From: an uncultured Chlorobiota bacterium
Lineage (GTDB): Bacteria > Bacteroidota > Ignavibacteria > UBA10030 > UBA6906
Reading direction: 5' to 3'
Length of the DNA stretch: 64,000 bases
Assembly (NCBI GenBank): GCA_900696645.1
Contig: CAADGV010000010.1
Span: forward strand, 1-64,000
Shown: positions 1 to 9,584 of the stretch, one piece after another
Layout of the letters: each line of letters opens with the position of its first letter
Position numbering within the stretch: the first letter of the stretch is position 1
The notes under the pieces: model-generated
Told to the model about the DNA's origin: nothing
Seen by the model: only the letters and a program-made list of their open reading frames with translations
The model's database searches: none
Translations under genes and position numbers: made by a program

Positions 1-287
1 ACATGCACAAGAAGACCGAAGGCATGCGCGGCTGGCAGCATAGCCTCGTGGGGCACGCTCGTTCCGCTGGCACGTGTGACGGCAAAGAGCGGGAACCACG
101 AGGGGCCAACGTCGCCGCTTTGCAGGCAACGGCGGCAGTCTGGAACTACAACGTCATGAACATCGTTCACAAATCACGCTACCCCAAAAGTCCATTTTCC
201 GTTGAAGCATTACAATCTCTATTGCCTCTCTTGTTCTTACTCTTTCCCTCGTTGTTGAGCACCGTTGCTGCACAGGTGAGTAGCCAT
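1..287. other. Left-edge segment, no gene assigned
   Basis: A reading frame in phase with the next gene runs through this stretch from position 3. Its translation (around WNYNVMNIVHKS) has no recognisable domain and places a hydrophobic segment ahead of a second, better signal peptide. A good ribosome-binding site and signal peptide start at 288, so I treat 1-287 as upstream sequence. It may carry the end of a gene lying outside the window or the promoter of the next gene. No clear promoter or RNA was seen. Confidence 0.4.
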
Positions 288-1751
288 ATGCAACGACATG
301 TTTTCATCTTTCTCGCAATCGTCTCAGCCCCGTTAGCATTGGCTCAATGGACGCCGCCGCGTGCAATCGATCCTTCGGCAAGCAGAGGACAAGGGGCACC
401 ACTCATTACAGTAAGCAAGAGCGGTGTCATTGGAATAGTCTGTCAAGAAGGTTCGGGTTCTAACGATTCAGGACGACATGTGGTTTACCGTTCGACCGAC
501 AATGGCCTGTCGTTTCAGCGGGGCGCGGTACTAATTCCGCATGCCTTAGACTACATAATGGACCCGCCGTATGCAATTGCATTCGACACCACCGGAGCGT
601 TATGGGTTCTTTGGGGATGGGATTGGCTCCCGGGAGGTTTGCCTGTGGGGAGTTATCTGGAGTTGAGCAAATCGACGAACAATGGGCTATCGTTCATGAC
701 GATGGTGAGGCATTGGAGAGGGTTGATTGTGAAACCTTCCCGTATGATCATCGATGCTCACAACAACATTCATCTGCTACATGATTCGTTGGTCGCTGGA
801 GTTGGGCCAAAAGTTGTATACACACGGTTCGCTGATGCAAACCCTAACAATCGATTCGATGCGCTGGCGCCAATGACAGCACTGGCGGAATGGGGTGGAG
901 ATGCTGATCTTGCTGTGACGCCTCCCTCCTCTATTCACTACACTGCGGTAATACAAACTGAGGTTCCTGGCCCTAATGAGTTTAGGATTAACTATGCAAG
1001 ATCAACAGATGGCGGAGGCACATTCTCAGCCTTGGTTGTAATTGATTCAATAACTCGCCCCGAGCAAATCTCACCCAGAATAATGTCCCGGGAGTCTCTC
1101 GTTGTTCTGGCATACAGGGTAGATAGTTCGATGTCCCACCTTGCAGTTGTGTCTACCAATAACGGGTTGGCGTTTAGTGATCCATTTGGATTTGGGTCTG
1201 ATTATTATGGGCTACCTGGAAAAATCACCAGCGATTCCCAGAATGTGTATTTATTCTATCCAACTTACGAGCATCCTTTTACCGGAAGGGGTCGGACGGT
1301 GTTTAACAGATTTACAGATCCATTTTCACCACCAGAAGAGATTGCGAGGTTTGATAGCTTGTTTGGCGATCTCGCAATCGGTCCAACGGGTGGAAAGTAT
1401 GCCGCGTTTCAGAAGCAAGGGATTCGAAGTGCATTATTCACAGGCAAAGATATTCCAACATCTGTCGAGAACGCCCGAACTCGACTTATTCAAGCGTATT
1501 TGCTCTGCGCTTCACCCAATCCTTTCAATTCATCCACCACGTTGTTCCTCGATTTGCCAATCACATCTGACATTCAGGTCCGGTTGTTCAACATTCTGGG
1601 ACAACAGTTGTACCTTGAGGAAAGAAAGCATGTGCTGCCCGGACGTCACGCGTTCTTTGTGAACTCCTCAAATCTTACCTCAGGCATTTACATTGCCAAC
1701 GTTGTCACACGAGAGCGCTCTCTTTCGCTCAAGTTGCTGCACCTCAAGTAA
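288..1751 (+). CDS. Secreted sialidase-like Asp-box (BNR) protein with type IX sorting domain
   Basis: A predicted exported 487-residue protein of the six-bladed sialidase-like beta-propeller class. Residues 1-20 form a signal peptide (MQRHVFIFLAIVSAPLALAQ). Four Asp-box motifs of the S-T-[DN]-[NG]-G-x-[ST]-F type lie near residues 69-76, 129-136, 239-246 and 289-296. The last ~80 residues are a type IX secretion C-terminal domain (SPNPFNSSTT, then FNILGQQLY and SGIYIANVV), so the protein should cross the outer membrane and be surface-anchored or released. The start at 288 is chosen because AGGTGAG (274-280) sits 7 bases upstream and a signal peptide follows directly; an in-phase ATG at 156 is possible but weaker. 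Asp boxes occur in many non-sialidases and the sialidase catalytic Arg triad was not verified, so enzymatic activity is unproven. The neighbouring heparinase-like gene suggests a role in glycan use. Confidence 0.8.
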   Translation: MQRHVFIFLAIVSAPLALAQWTPPRAIDPSASRGQGAPLITVSKSGVIGIVCQEGSGSNDSGRHVVYRSTDNGLSFQRGAVLIPHALDYIMDPPYAIAFDTTGALWVLWGWDWLPGGLPVGSYLELSKSTNNGLSFMTMVRHWRGLIVKPSRMIIDAHNNIHLLHDSLVAGVGPKVVYTRFADANPNNRFDALAPMTALAEWGGDADLAVTPPSSIHYTAVIQTEVPGPNEFRINYARSTDGGGTFSALVVIDSITRPEQISPRIMSRESLVVLAYRVDSSMSHLAVVSTNNGLAFSDPFGFGSDYYGLPGKITSDSQNVYLFYPTYEHPFTGRGRTVFNRFTDPFSPPEEIARFDSLFGDLAIGPTGGKYAAFQKQGIRSALFTGKDIPTSVENARTRLIQAYLLCASPNPFNSSTTLFLDLPITSDIQVRLFNILGQQLYLEERKHVLPGRHAFFVNSSNLTSGIYIANVVTRERSLSLKLLHLK

Positions 1752-1794
1752 CGTTCTTTTCCACAACCAAATCACAACTAAGCGAGGAACAACT

Positions 1795-4700
1795 ATGCTT
1801 AAGCGCATTGCTGTAACAGTTCTGATTGCCCTTGCTTTCAACAGTGTGAAAGGGCAGTCCCATCCATATCTACTCTTTAGCCAATCTGACCTCGCGGCGA
1901 TTCGCGAGCGTGCTCATACTCAAGGAAATCCCGAATTACCCCCGTGGACGATTTGGAATCGATTGATCCTTGATAAGCAAGCAAACTATTTTCTTACACT
2001 CCAAGGCGGAATAGCGTTGCTGAATCCGGTCAACTGGATTGAAAACAACATTGTATCCCTTGCGCTTGCTTATCACATCGAGCAGAATCCTATCTACCTT
2101 ACAAGGGTACGAACAATTTTGTGGCAAGGGATCCCTCCCTATGTCGGCATGTTGTTTCAAGGCACATGCGATTCCACCAACTATTGGAACAAAGCACATC
2201 AGGTTATCGGTTTGTCGTTAGTTTATGATTTGCTCTACAATGAATTCTCCGACTCAGAGCGGACTGACATCAAGACGGCAATCCGCGCCAAGATATTTGA
2301 CTGCGGGTTGCGCTACTACGACTACTCGCATTGGGCGGATTATGGTAACAACCAGTGGGCGCTCCGGGCCAGCGCAATGGGGCTAGCGACACTTGCGTTG
2401 TACGGAGACGAAATTTACCCTGAAGCAGCCGCCGACCTCAATTATGTGCGAACGAAAATGCTGACTGCACCAAACAGCCTCATGAAAAGGTATTTTCATG
2501 ATGGGGCAGGAGTTGAGGGTATTTATTACGGTTTCGCCACGTTGATGTCTACACTGTCATTCATGCATGCAGTGGGGAGATGGGACGGTATTGATTACTT
2601 TCGCGACCCTGCCATAGAAGCGGCTCTGCGGGCGCTACCTGATGAGTTGGCCTACGAGGTGTCACCTGCTCCACGACTAGGTTGGAATCGGTACTTCAAT
2701 AATTTCAGCGATAGTCATGGCAATTTTATTAATAGCAGTGGATTCTTTGCACCGCTATTGACGCTCATCGGAAAGTACCAAAGCGGGATTGGGCAGTGGG
2801 TTTTCGACAACACTGTTCAGACGATTACAAATATGCTCACCACTTCAGATGTTGAATGGTTCAAGCGAGGAGGCGCCGAAGCTTTCTTCATGTCTTTCCT
2901 GACTTATGATGGCCTCCCCTCTGTTGAACCGAGCTCGGTGCTCCCAAAATCCCGGCATTTCCTTGACAGAGGTCTTGTTTATGTCCGGACATCATCACCG
3001 TGGGCAGACGAGAATGATATTCAGTTCGCGATAGAAGGGCATCAAGTTGTTGTTCCGACGACCGGCTTTTACAATGCTACCGACCACACGCACTCCGACA
3101 AGAACCACTTTACACTTTATGCGTACGGAAAGGACTTCATTGTTGATGAGGGCTACTTCGAGCGCGTCAATTCTTCCGCGCACCATAATTACATTCTCAT
3201 TGATAACCGCGGTCAAGCCAATAACCCAGCATTCAATCCGCCGCGGGGGACAATTTCGGGTCACGTAAGTTCAGGCGGACTCAAGCTTGTTTCCTCTGCG
3301 GCGGTTGATTTCGTTCACGGTGATGCGAAGGAAGCTTTCAATTATTTATACGTGCCAGGACATCTTTGTTCACCGATTCCCCCGCAACAGTACTGCAAGA
3401 AAGATGAAACTGACCCAGTTTATGGGCAGTTTGTCAATACCGTTCAGAATGCAGACAGGTTCGTGCACTTCGTGAAAGTCGGTAATGGGATACCTCCATA
3501 CATAATCATGGCAGACGATATCCAAAGAGACACCAACGCGCGTGACTATACTTGGAGATTTCATAGCAATGAGAATGTCACCAACTGCGGACAGAACCCC
3601 ATTATCATTCAAGGCTATTCCTCACCGAATCATCGGTTGTACATTTATCATGACGACAACCCTCAGCAGTACATCACAACGGGTGCTTGCAGAGAGATTA
3701 CAGCAAGTGACCCACCGGAGGACCCGCTTGCTCTCTCCTTGCCACCCAGCACTTTCACACAGTGTGATATCGTTCGTCAAGATGTTGTGAACCCATATTT
3801 CCATATTGTTTTGTATCCGTACAAGCCCGGCCTCCCGTCTGCACCTGTGTGGTCCAATCTAAGTGCAACAAATGGGAGCATTCTTGAAATAGCTTGGCAG
3901 GGAGGTCTTCCGTACAAAGACTACAGCATCTTCCGCCACACTGGAACAGTAACATCGGCCCTGGCAACTACTGATGCCAGACTGACTTTTGTAAGAAGCT
4001 ATCAAGGTCAGGGTTCTCCTGGAACGCCGGTCGTGTTCTCAATGTCCCACGGAACCAAGTTCTCGTTTGACGGCACATTGCTGGTGAATCTCTACGGCCA
4101 AGAAGGGACTGTGATGAAACAGGGAACAGAGGTTCTTCTTTTCGGAGACATCACCTGCTTCCGCGTCTACGCACCGAACGCGACATCTGTGAAGCTTAAT
4201 GATGATGAAGTTCCCTTCGTTCAAGACGGTGACTATGTCGATGGACTTTTGGCATTTGCGGAAGAAAACAAATCCTGCACAAGCTCGGCAACATGGAGTA
4301 ACAGCAGCCGGCATATTGCGCAACAAAACGGCAGGCTTCACCAGCTCTTTTCAAGCGCGGGCGATATCATCTATCGAAGGCAGGATATTTCAACCGCGCA
4401 GTGGGACATTACAAAGCGAATCTCCAGTCCCTCGATGAACAATCAGCACCATGCCTCCGTAGTTGTTGATCACAACGGTATTGTTCACGCTGTTTGGCAG
4501 CGACAACCGGAACAGGGGGTAAACACCTTCCAGCTTTGGTATGCGCAAGGAGCAGACAACGGAGAAACGTGGAGCGAGCCGGTGATTCTCCCGCACTGCT
4601 CCTCCATTGACGCTTCGTCAACCCAGCTTTCAATTTATCCGGTTATTGCCGAATGCGCTGGTGAGAAACTCGTTGTTGTCTTTTGCAGTAACGATGGCCT

Positions 4701-6219
4701 CATGTACACAATTTCCGAAGATGGCGGTGAGAGTTGGCTTGAGGATACGTTTGGGATCGCGTCTCAATCGAACCCGAACTCCTATGTCTGGTATCCAAGC
4801 CTTGTCTCGATTTCCAACTACTTGATGCTGACATACGACTACCGCTATTACGGGGTATGGTCGCGCATGTTCGACGGTAGCGCATGGAGCGGCGAGGAAA
4901 ATGTCAACGATGCAACCGGAGGAATCTTTGACCGCCATTCTTCAGTAAGCGGTAACGGCTATGGAGGCGCTCTTGCGGCATGGTGTGCGCAACGCATCGT
5001 CGGTGGACAATTGGACCCGGACTATCATATCTACCTGCGCGAGCAGAATCCTGACGGTAAATGGGATTGGTTCACAGAATTCATTTGGGGGGCGCGTGGA
5101 GTGTGGGATATGTACCCGTCGGTGTCGTCGATGTATTGGGGTGAGAATGTGTGGAAGCCAGTTGTGATACATCACAACAACTTCAACCAAATTCTCTACA
5201 AACAATACAATCCCGCGTACGAGGATTGGGACGATTGCTTGATGTCCACTTCAGGACTCTGGGCCAATGTTTCGCACAGCGAGGATGCCGGCGCGCTTCC
5301 CGTTGCGGTGTGGACCAACCAGAGCAGCAATCCGTATCTTCTTGAACTTTATGGTGGCCCCTGCGGAGAAATGAACAAGGTGACTGTTGGCCGCAATACG
5401 GTGCAGAAGAGACGGGTAGTGATTCAAGACAGGCGTAACCGTTCGTCGTTGCTGGTTGAAATGGACCCTATTCTGGTCGTGACACTTACGGGCGACACTG
5501 TGCAACTTCCCTTCAAGTCCCGACAATTCGGGCAGCGTACAGACGTGGATTTGACCACAGTTTGGGATTATCTCGGTTCTGAAACAATAATACTGCCGTC
5601 AAACTCAACAAAACTACTCCTTGGTGTAAGAATCGAAGCTATTGCTTCGCGGGATACTTCAGGTACGGAGGGAACAAACAGCTTCGGCTCTCGGTCGTTT
5701 TCGGTTCACTTGTTGCGCGGAACATCGAGAACACCACTTTGGTCAAACGCCAGCGGCACATCGGCAATGGTGGAGATTGATGTAAGACAATTTGCAGGTC
5801 AATCGGTTGGTATCAAACCGGTCGGAACAATTCCGCCCGGACTGCATCAGTATCTTTCAGTTTCTGCCGGCGACGTTGTGATAGGCAGAAGTACAGAGAA
5901 TCGTCCATCTCTGCAGAAGGCTCAAGGTTCATTGCCTTCACAGTTTAGATTGGGCGAGGTGTATCCGAATCCATTCAATCCTTCGACGACAATCACCTTT
6001 GATCTGCCGGAGCCCTCCAATGTTTCAATCATCATCTATGACATGTTGGGAAGGCGTGTTGCAGAGCTTGTTAATGATTCGCATGCGGCAGGGTATCATT
6101 CAGTTCAATGGAATGGAGTGAATGCCGCGAGCGGCGTCTATTTTGTTCGCTTCATAGCGACGAATGGAAATGGATCTGTTATGTTCTCCAAGATCAACAA
6201 GGCGGTTCTCATGAAGTAG
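1795..6219 (+). CDS. Heparinase II/III-family lyase fused to Asp-box propeller, type IX secreted
   Basis: A 1,474-residue exported protein. The signal peptide (MLKRIAVTVLIALAFNSVKGQ) is followed by an alpha/alpha-toroid-like region to about residue 370. A heparinase II/III-like beta domain follows, with the family's H-S-D-K-N-H motif at residues 433-438 and 'GKDFIVDEGYF' after it. From about residue 850 a second module carries Asp-box motifs (ADNGETW, SEDGGESW) and looks like a sialidase-type propeller. The end is a type IX sorting domain (YPNPFNPSTTITFDLP ... SGVYFVRF). The ATG at 1795 has GCGAGGAA upstream and lies 44 bases after the previous stop, so the two genes are probably co-transcribed. 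The family cleaves uronic-acid-containing polysaccharides (heparin/heparan, alginate) by beta-elimination; the substrate here is unknown. The fusion of lyase and propeller is unusual in length. Confidence 0.82.
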   Translation: MLKRIAVTVLIALAFNSVKGQSHPYLLFSQSDLAAIRERAHTQGNPELPPWTIWNRLILDKQANYFLTLQGGIALLNPVNWIENNIVSLALAYHIEQNPIYLTRVRTILWQGIPPYVGMLFQGTCDSTNYWNKAHQVIGLSLVYDLLYNEFSDSERTDIKTAIRAKIFDCGLRYYDYSHWADYGNNQWALRASAMGLATLALYGDEIYPEAAADLNYVRTKMLTAPNSLMKRYFHDGAGVEGIYYGFATLMSTLSFMHAVGRWDGIDYFRDPAIEAALRALPDELAYEVSPAPRLGWNRYFNNFSDSHGNFINSSGFFAPLLTLIGKYQSGIGQWVFDNTVQTITNMLTTSDVEWFKRGGAEAFFMSFLTYDGLPSVEPSSVLPKSRHFLDRGLVYVRTSSPWADENDIQFAIEGHQVVVPTTGFYNATDHTHSDKNHFTLYAYGKDFIVDEGYFERVNSSAHHNYILIDNRGQANNPAFNPPRGTISGHVSSGGLKLVSSAAVDFVHGDAKEAFNYLYVPGHLCSPIPPQQYCKKDETDPVYGQFVNTVQNADRFVHFVKVGNGIPPYIIMADDIQRDTNARDYTWRFHSNENVTNCGQNPIIIQGYSSPNHRLYIYHDDNPQQYITTGACREITASDPPEDPLALSLPPSTFTQCDIVRQDVVNPYFHIVLYPYKPGLPSAPVWSNLSATNGSILEIAWQGGLPYKDYSIFRHTGTVTSALATTDARLTFVRSYQGQGSPGTPVVFSMSHGTKFSFDGTLLVNLYGQEGTVMKQGTEVLLFGDITCFRVYAPNATSVKLNDDEVPFVQDGDYVDGLLAFAEENKSCTSSATWSNSSRHIAQQNGRLHQLFSSAGDIIYRRQDISTAQWDITKRISSPSMNNQHHASVVVDHNGIVHAVWQRQPEQGVNTFQLWYAQGADNGETWSEPVILPHCSSIDASSTQLSIYPVIAECAGEKLVVVFCSNDGLMYTISEDGGESWLEDTFGIASQSNPNSYVWYPSLVSISNYLMLTYDYRYYGVWSRMFDGSAWSGEENVNDATGGIFDRHSSVSGNGYGGALAAWCAQRIVGGQLDPDYHIYLREQNPDGKWDWFTEFIWGARGVWDMYPSVSSMYWGENVWKPVVIHHNNFNQILYKQYNPAYEDWDDCLMSTSGLWANVSHSEDAGALPVAVWTNQSSNPYLLELYGGPCGEMNKVTVGRNTVQKRRVVIQDRRNRSSLLVEMDPILVVTLTGDTVQLPFKSRQFGQRTDVDLTTVWDYLGSETIILPSNSTKLLLGVRIEAIASRDTSGTEGTNSFGSRSFSVHLLRGTSRTPLWSNASGTSAMVEIDVRQFAGQSVGIKPVGTIPPGLHQYLSVSAGDVVIGRSTENRPSLQKAQGSLPSQFRLGEVYPNPFNPSTTITFDLPEPSNVSIIIYDMLGRRVAELVNDSHAAGYHSVQWNGVNAASGVYFVRFIATNGNGSVMFSKINKAVLMK

Positions 6220-6246
6220 TATGCACGACACCTTGCTCCAATCTCA

Positions 6247-6283
6247 GGGCGGGTCACTTTGTGGCTCGCCCTTTCCGTTTGTT
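6247..6283 (+). terminator. Intrinsic terminator after the glycan-degradation pair
   Basis: An 11-bp stem (6247-6257 with 6261-6271, two G-T pairs) closes a TTT loop and is followed by a T-rich tract (TTTCCGTTTGTTT). It begins 28 bases after the heparinase stop codon and separates that unit from the M16 protease gene. Confidence 0.8.
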
Positions 6284-6337
6284 TGCTTCTCCCGCCTGAT
6301 TTGAATATATTTTTGAAGATTTTTTCATCAATTCATC

Positions 6338-7612
6338 ATGCTCAAGACTTCTCACGCATCACACGCGTCTACCACTGCATCGGCGTACCGCAAAACGGTA
6401 TTGCCGAACGGCATCCGCGTTGTCACCGAAACAATTCCGTACGTCCGCTCTGTGTCGCTCGGTGTGTGGGCGAACGTCGGGTCGCGTGACGAGAACGAGA
6501 AGCAGAACGGCATCACGCATTTCCTCGAACACATGGTGTTCAAGGGAACGAAGAACCGGAGCGTGCGCAACATTGCGCAAAGTCTCGAGTCGTTAGGCGG
6601 CTACCTGAATGCTTTCACAACAAAAGAACAGACCTGCTTCTATGCCCGCGTGCTCGACCTTCATGTCGGCGAAGCGATGGATGTTCTTGCCGATCTTGTT
6701 CAGAATGCGACGTTTAAGAAAGAAGAACTTGAACGCGAGAAACTCGTTGTCATCGAAGAGTTGAAGAATGCCGAAGACGATCCCGAAGATATCATTCATG
6801 ATTACTTCGAGAAAGCGCTGTTTCCGCAGCATTCGCTCGGTTTCCCGATTATCGGAACAGAAGAGAATCTGCGCCGATTCAAGCGCGAGGATTTGTTTTC
6901 GCATGTAAAGAGGCACTATCATGCCTCCCGCATTGTCGTAGCAGCCGCCGGAAACATCAACCACGATCAGCTTGTCCGGCTGGTGGAAACGCATCTCAAA
7001 GGTCTGCCGACGAACGGCTACTCGTACAAGCGGATTCCCGGCCCGACTTCCGTCGAGCATAACACGCATGCGGAGTATCCGCGTCCCATCAAACAAGCGC
7101 ATGTCTGCCTCGGAACAGTCGCGTACAGCATTAGGCATCGTGACCGTTACCCCCTGATGGTCATGAACGCGTTGCTGGGAGAAGGGATGAGTTCGCGCCT
7201 CTATCAAAACATCCGCGAGAAGTACGGATTTGCGTACAGTGTGTATTCGTACACGAATTTGTTGAGCGATACAGGTTTGTTCGGAGCCTACATTGCAACG
7301 GATCAGAAGAATATCAACAACTCCATCGAACTGATTCAGAAAGAACTTGACCGGCTGAAGACGAAGCCCGTGCCGAGGGCGGAGCTTGAACGGACAAAAT
7401 CGCAAATCAAGGGCGTATTGATGTTGGGGTTGGAAAATATGTCGGGAAGAATGATGCGTCTCGGCAGCAGCGAGCTGTATTTCGAATCATTCACCTCTCT
7501 TGATTCGATTCTTAGGAAAGTGGACGCCGTAACCCCCGAAGCAATTCAGCGCGTTGCCGCCGATTTGTTCAAGGAAGAGAAATTCTCCACCGTTATCATT
7601 CGCCCCTCGTAA
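6338..7612 (+). CDS. M16-family zinc metallopeptidase (processing-peptidase type)
   Basis: A 424-residue single-unit M16 peptidase. The inverted zinc motif H-F-L-E-H is at residues 61-65, and the distal glutamate ligand is in 'VVIEELKNAEDDP' (E140/E141). This spacing is normal for the family. The C-terminal half carries the usual R/Y substrate motif region (SSRLYQNIREKYGFAYSVYSY). No signal peptide is seen, so the enzyme is probably cytoplasmic, as in the Bacillus MlpA/PqqL-like bacterial processing peptidases related to mitochondrial MPP-beta. It precedes the aminotransferase gene by 11 bases, which implies co-transcription. Family assignment is secure; the physiological substrate is not known. 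Confidence 0.92.
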   Translation: MLKTSHASHASTTASAYRKTVLPNGIRVVTETIPYVRSVSLGVWANVGSRDENEKQNGITHFLEHMVFKGTKNRSVRNIAQSLESLGGYLNAFTTKEQTCFYARVLDLHVGEAMDVLADLVQNATFKKEELEREKLVVIEELKNAEDDPEDIIHDYFEKALFPQHSLGFPIIGTEENLRRFKREDLFSHVKRHYHASRIVVAAAGNINHDQLVRLVETHLKGLPTNGYSYKRIPGPTSVEHNTHAEYPRPIKQAHVCLGTVAYSIRHRDRYPLMVMNALLGEGMSSRLYQNIREKYGFAYSVYSYTNLLSDTGLFGAYIATDQKNINNSIELIQKELDRLKTKPVPRAELERTKSQIKGVLMLGLENMSGRMMRLGSSELYFESFTSLDSILRKVDAVTPEAIQRVAADLFKEEKFSTVIIRPS

Positions 7613-7623
7613 TTCCCGCCGGT

Positions 7624-9060
7624 ATGATCACACTCGACAATCTGAATCCCAATCTTCTCAAAGCCGAATATGCGGTACGCGGGCCGATTGTTATTCGTGC
7701 TCAGCAGTTGGAAGAGCAGGGAAGGAAGATCATCTACTGCAACATCGGCAACCCGCAAGCATTAAAGCAAAAGCCGCTTTCATATATCAGGCAAGTGTTG
7801 AGTCTGCTCGAATACCCCGAATTGTTGAACAAGCCCGACGTTCTCAAACACTACCCGAAGGATCTTGTCGAGCGGGCGAAGATGATTTTGCAGAAACATC
7901 CGCACGGAACCGGCGCCTACTCGCAAAGTGCGGGAATTCCGTTCATCAGAAAGGCGGTTGCTGAGTTCATTGCGCGGCGCGACGGAATTCCGGCCGATCG
8001 TGATCATGTGATTCTCACGGATGGCGCAAGCAAAGGGGTTCAGGCGGCAATTCTCGCATTGCTGAAGACCCGGAACGACGGATTCATGATTCCGATTCCG
8101 CAGTATCCGTTGTACAGCGCGACGATTGCCCTGTACGGCGGAACACAAATCGGCTACTTCCTCGATGAATCTGCTAACTGGCAACTGAACGAAGCCGCGT
8201 TGGAAGAAAGCATCAGCAAAGCGGAAAGCAAAGGCGTTCATCCTGTTGCCATTGCCGTCATCAATCCGAGCAACCCGACGGGCAGCGTGCTGTCGTTTGA
8301 GAATATTCAGATGGTGATTCGTTTTGCGCAGCGCCATCATCTGTCGATCATGGCCGACGAAGTGTATCAGGAAAATGTGTACGCTCCGGGCTGCAAGTTT
8401 TATTCGTTCGCCAAAGCGATGCACGATATGAACGACACGGAAACAACGCTGTTCAGTTTCCATTCTGTTTCGAAAGGATTTTTGGGAGAATGCGGACATC
8501 GTGGCGGATATGTGGAATTTCGCAACATCCCGAACGATGTGCTTTCGGAGATGGTGAAACAACAAAGCATAAGTCTCTGCGCAAACGTCAGCGGACAAAT
8601 CAACACGTACTTGATGGTTGCTCCGCCGCAGCCCGGCGACGAGAGTTACGAAACGTACATCAACGAGAAGAACGCCGTTCTCTCATCCCTCAAAAAGAAA
8701 TCGGAAATCCTCTTCGAACGCATCAATCAAATCGAGGGCATGTCGATGGACGTGCCGCAAGGGGCAATGTATGCGTTTGTGAGGTTCGAACTTCCGCCGG
8801 AACCCGGCGTTAATGTCAACGCTATGAGTAGCGAAGAACGACGGCTGTACGAACAGAGTCGGGACGAAGCATACTGTATGAAATTGCTGGAGGAGACGGG
8901 GATTTGCGTTGTGCCCGGATCGGGATTCGGCCAGGAAGCGGGAACGTTCCATTTCAGGACGACTTTCCTCCCGCCCCAGGATGAGATTGAAGAGTTGGTG
9001 GAGAAGTTGAAGGCGTTTCATGAGAAGTACACGCGCTCGATGCTCGTGCCACTTACGTAG
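7624..9060 (+). CDS. PLP-dependent alanine-aminotransferase-type enzyme
   Basis: A 478-residue class I/II aminotransferase of the eukaryotic-like alanine aminotransferase group. Seen features are the N-terminal 'VRGPIVIRAQQL ... IIYCNIGNPQ' segment, the 'INPSNPTG' turn, the cofactor Asp in 'IMADEVYQENVY', and the PLP-binding lysine K284 in 'FHSVSKGFLGECGHRGG'. 'FHFRTTFLPP' near the end carries the carboxylate-binding arginine. This sequence pattern is that of the ALT/GPT family, which interconverts alanine and 2-oxoglutarate with pyruvate and glutamate. The start at 7624 follows the M16 stop by 11 bases, and the gene probably shares its transcript. Specificity for alanine is inferred from the family only. 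Confidence 0.88.
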   Translation: MITLDNLNPNLLKAEYAVRGPIVIRAQQLEEQGRKIIYCNIGNPQALKQKPLSYIRQVLSLLEYPELLNKPDVLKHYPKDLVERAKMILQKHPHGTGAYSQSAGIPFIRKAVAEFIARRDGIPADRDHVILTDGASKGVQAAILALLKTRNDGFMIPIPQYPLYSATIALYGGTQIGYFLDESANWQLNEAALEESISKAESKGVHPVAIAVINPSNPTGSVLSFENIQMVIRFAQRHHLSIMADEVYQENVYAPGCKFYSFAKAMHDMNDTETTLFSFHSVSKGFLGECGHRGGYVEFRNIPNDVLSEMVKQQSISLCANVSGQINTYLMVAPPQPGDESYETYINEKNAVLSSLKKKSEILFERINQIEGMSMDVPQGAMYAFVRFELPPEPGVNVNAMSSEERRLYEQSRDEAYCMKLLEETGICVVPGSGFGQEAGTFHFRTTFLPPQDEIEELVEKLKAFHEKYTRSMLVPLT

Positions 9061-9068
9061 GGGCCGAA

Positions 9069-9584
9069 ATGCAAGTGTATAGTGTCGAAGCTATTATTCA
9101 AGCGCTCAGCAACGCGGATGTCCAGTATCTGGTTGTGGGAGGGCTCGCAGTCAATGCACATGGCTACAAACGCCTGACTGACTATGTTGATTTGGTGATC
9201 GGGCTTGAACCAAGCAACATTGTCAACGGGTTAAGGGCGCTCTCCTCCATCGGGTATCAGATGTCCATTCCGGTGACTCCGGAAGATTTCGCGGATGCTG
9301 AAAAACGGGAGGGATGGCGAAGGAACAAGAACATGATCGTGCTGAAACTTTGGAGCGACGCTCATCGCCGGACTCCGATAGATGTTTTTGTGTATGAGCC
9401 ATTTGACTTTCAAGCCGCCTACAAAGCGGCAAGGTGGCTTCCGATGGGTGGGAGATTGCATGCCCCGATTGTAAGTCTGGAGACCCTGCTCGCAATGAAG
9501 GAATCCGCGGGTCGTCCGCAGGACCTTGCCGATATCAGTGAACTTAAGCGCGTTCAAGAGTTGCGTGGAAAGAAAGACCAATGA
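9069..9584 (+). CDS. MNT/AbiEii-type nucleotidyltransferase-fold protein, altered DxD motif
   Basis: A 171-residue protein of the DNA-polymerase-beta-like nucleotidyltransferase superfamily, seen from 'YLVVGGLAVNAHGYKRLT' at the N-terminus and a later 'PIDVFVYEPFDF' strand that would carry the third acidic residue. Relatives normally have R-x-T-x-D-[VIL]-D. Here the sequence is R-L-T-D-Y-V-D, so the first metal-binding Asp position is Tyr, with an Asp one residue earlier. Catalysis may therefore be lost or rearranged. The stop overlaps the start of the next small gene by 4 bases (ATGA), a sign of translational coupling. The arrangement resembles minimal nucleotidyltransferase pairs, some of which are toxin-antitoxin modules, but a toxin role is inference only. 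Confidence 0.7.
   Translation: MQVYSVEAIIQALSNADVQYLVVGGLAVNAHGYKRLTDYVDLVIGLEPSNIVNGLRALSSIGYQMSIPVTPEDFADAEKREGWRRNKNMIVLKLWSDAHRRTPIDVFVYEPFDFQAAYKAARWLPMGGRLHAPIVSLETLLAMKESAGRPQDLADISELKRVQELRGKKDQ

Noticed and set aside
3-287. Extending the first gene to position 3 or 156
   Set aside because: The upstream translation has no domain, and a good Shine-Dalgarno (AGGTGAG) plus signal peptide start at 288.
6593-7405. 270-codon - strand frame, and 7780-8598 (-)
   Set aside because: Antisense to the M16 protease and the aminotransferase; translations lack recognisable features.
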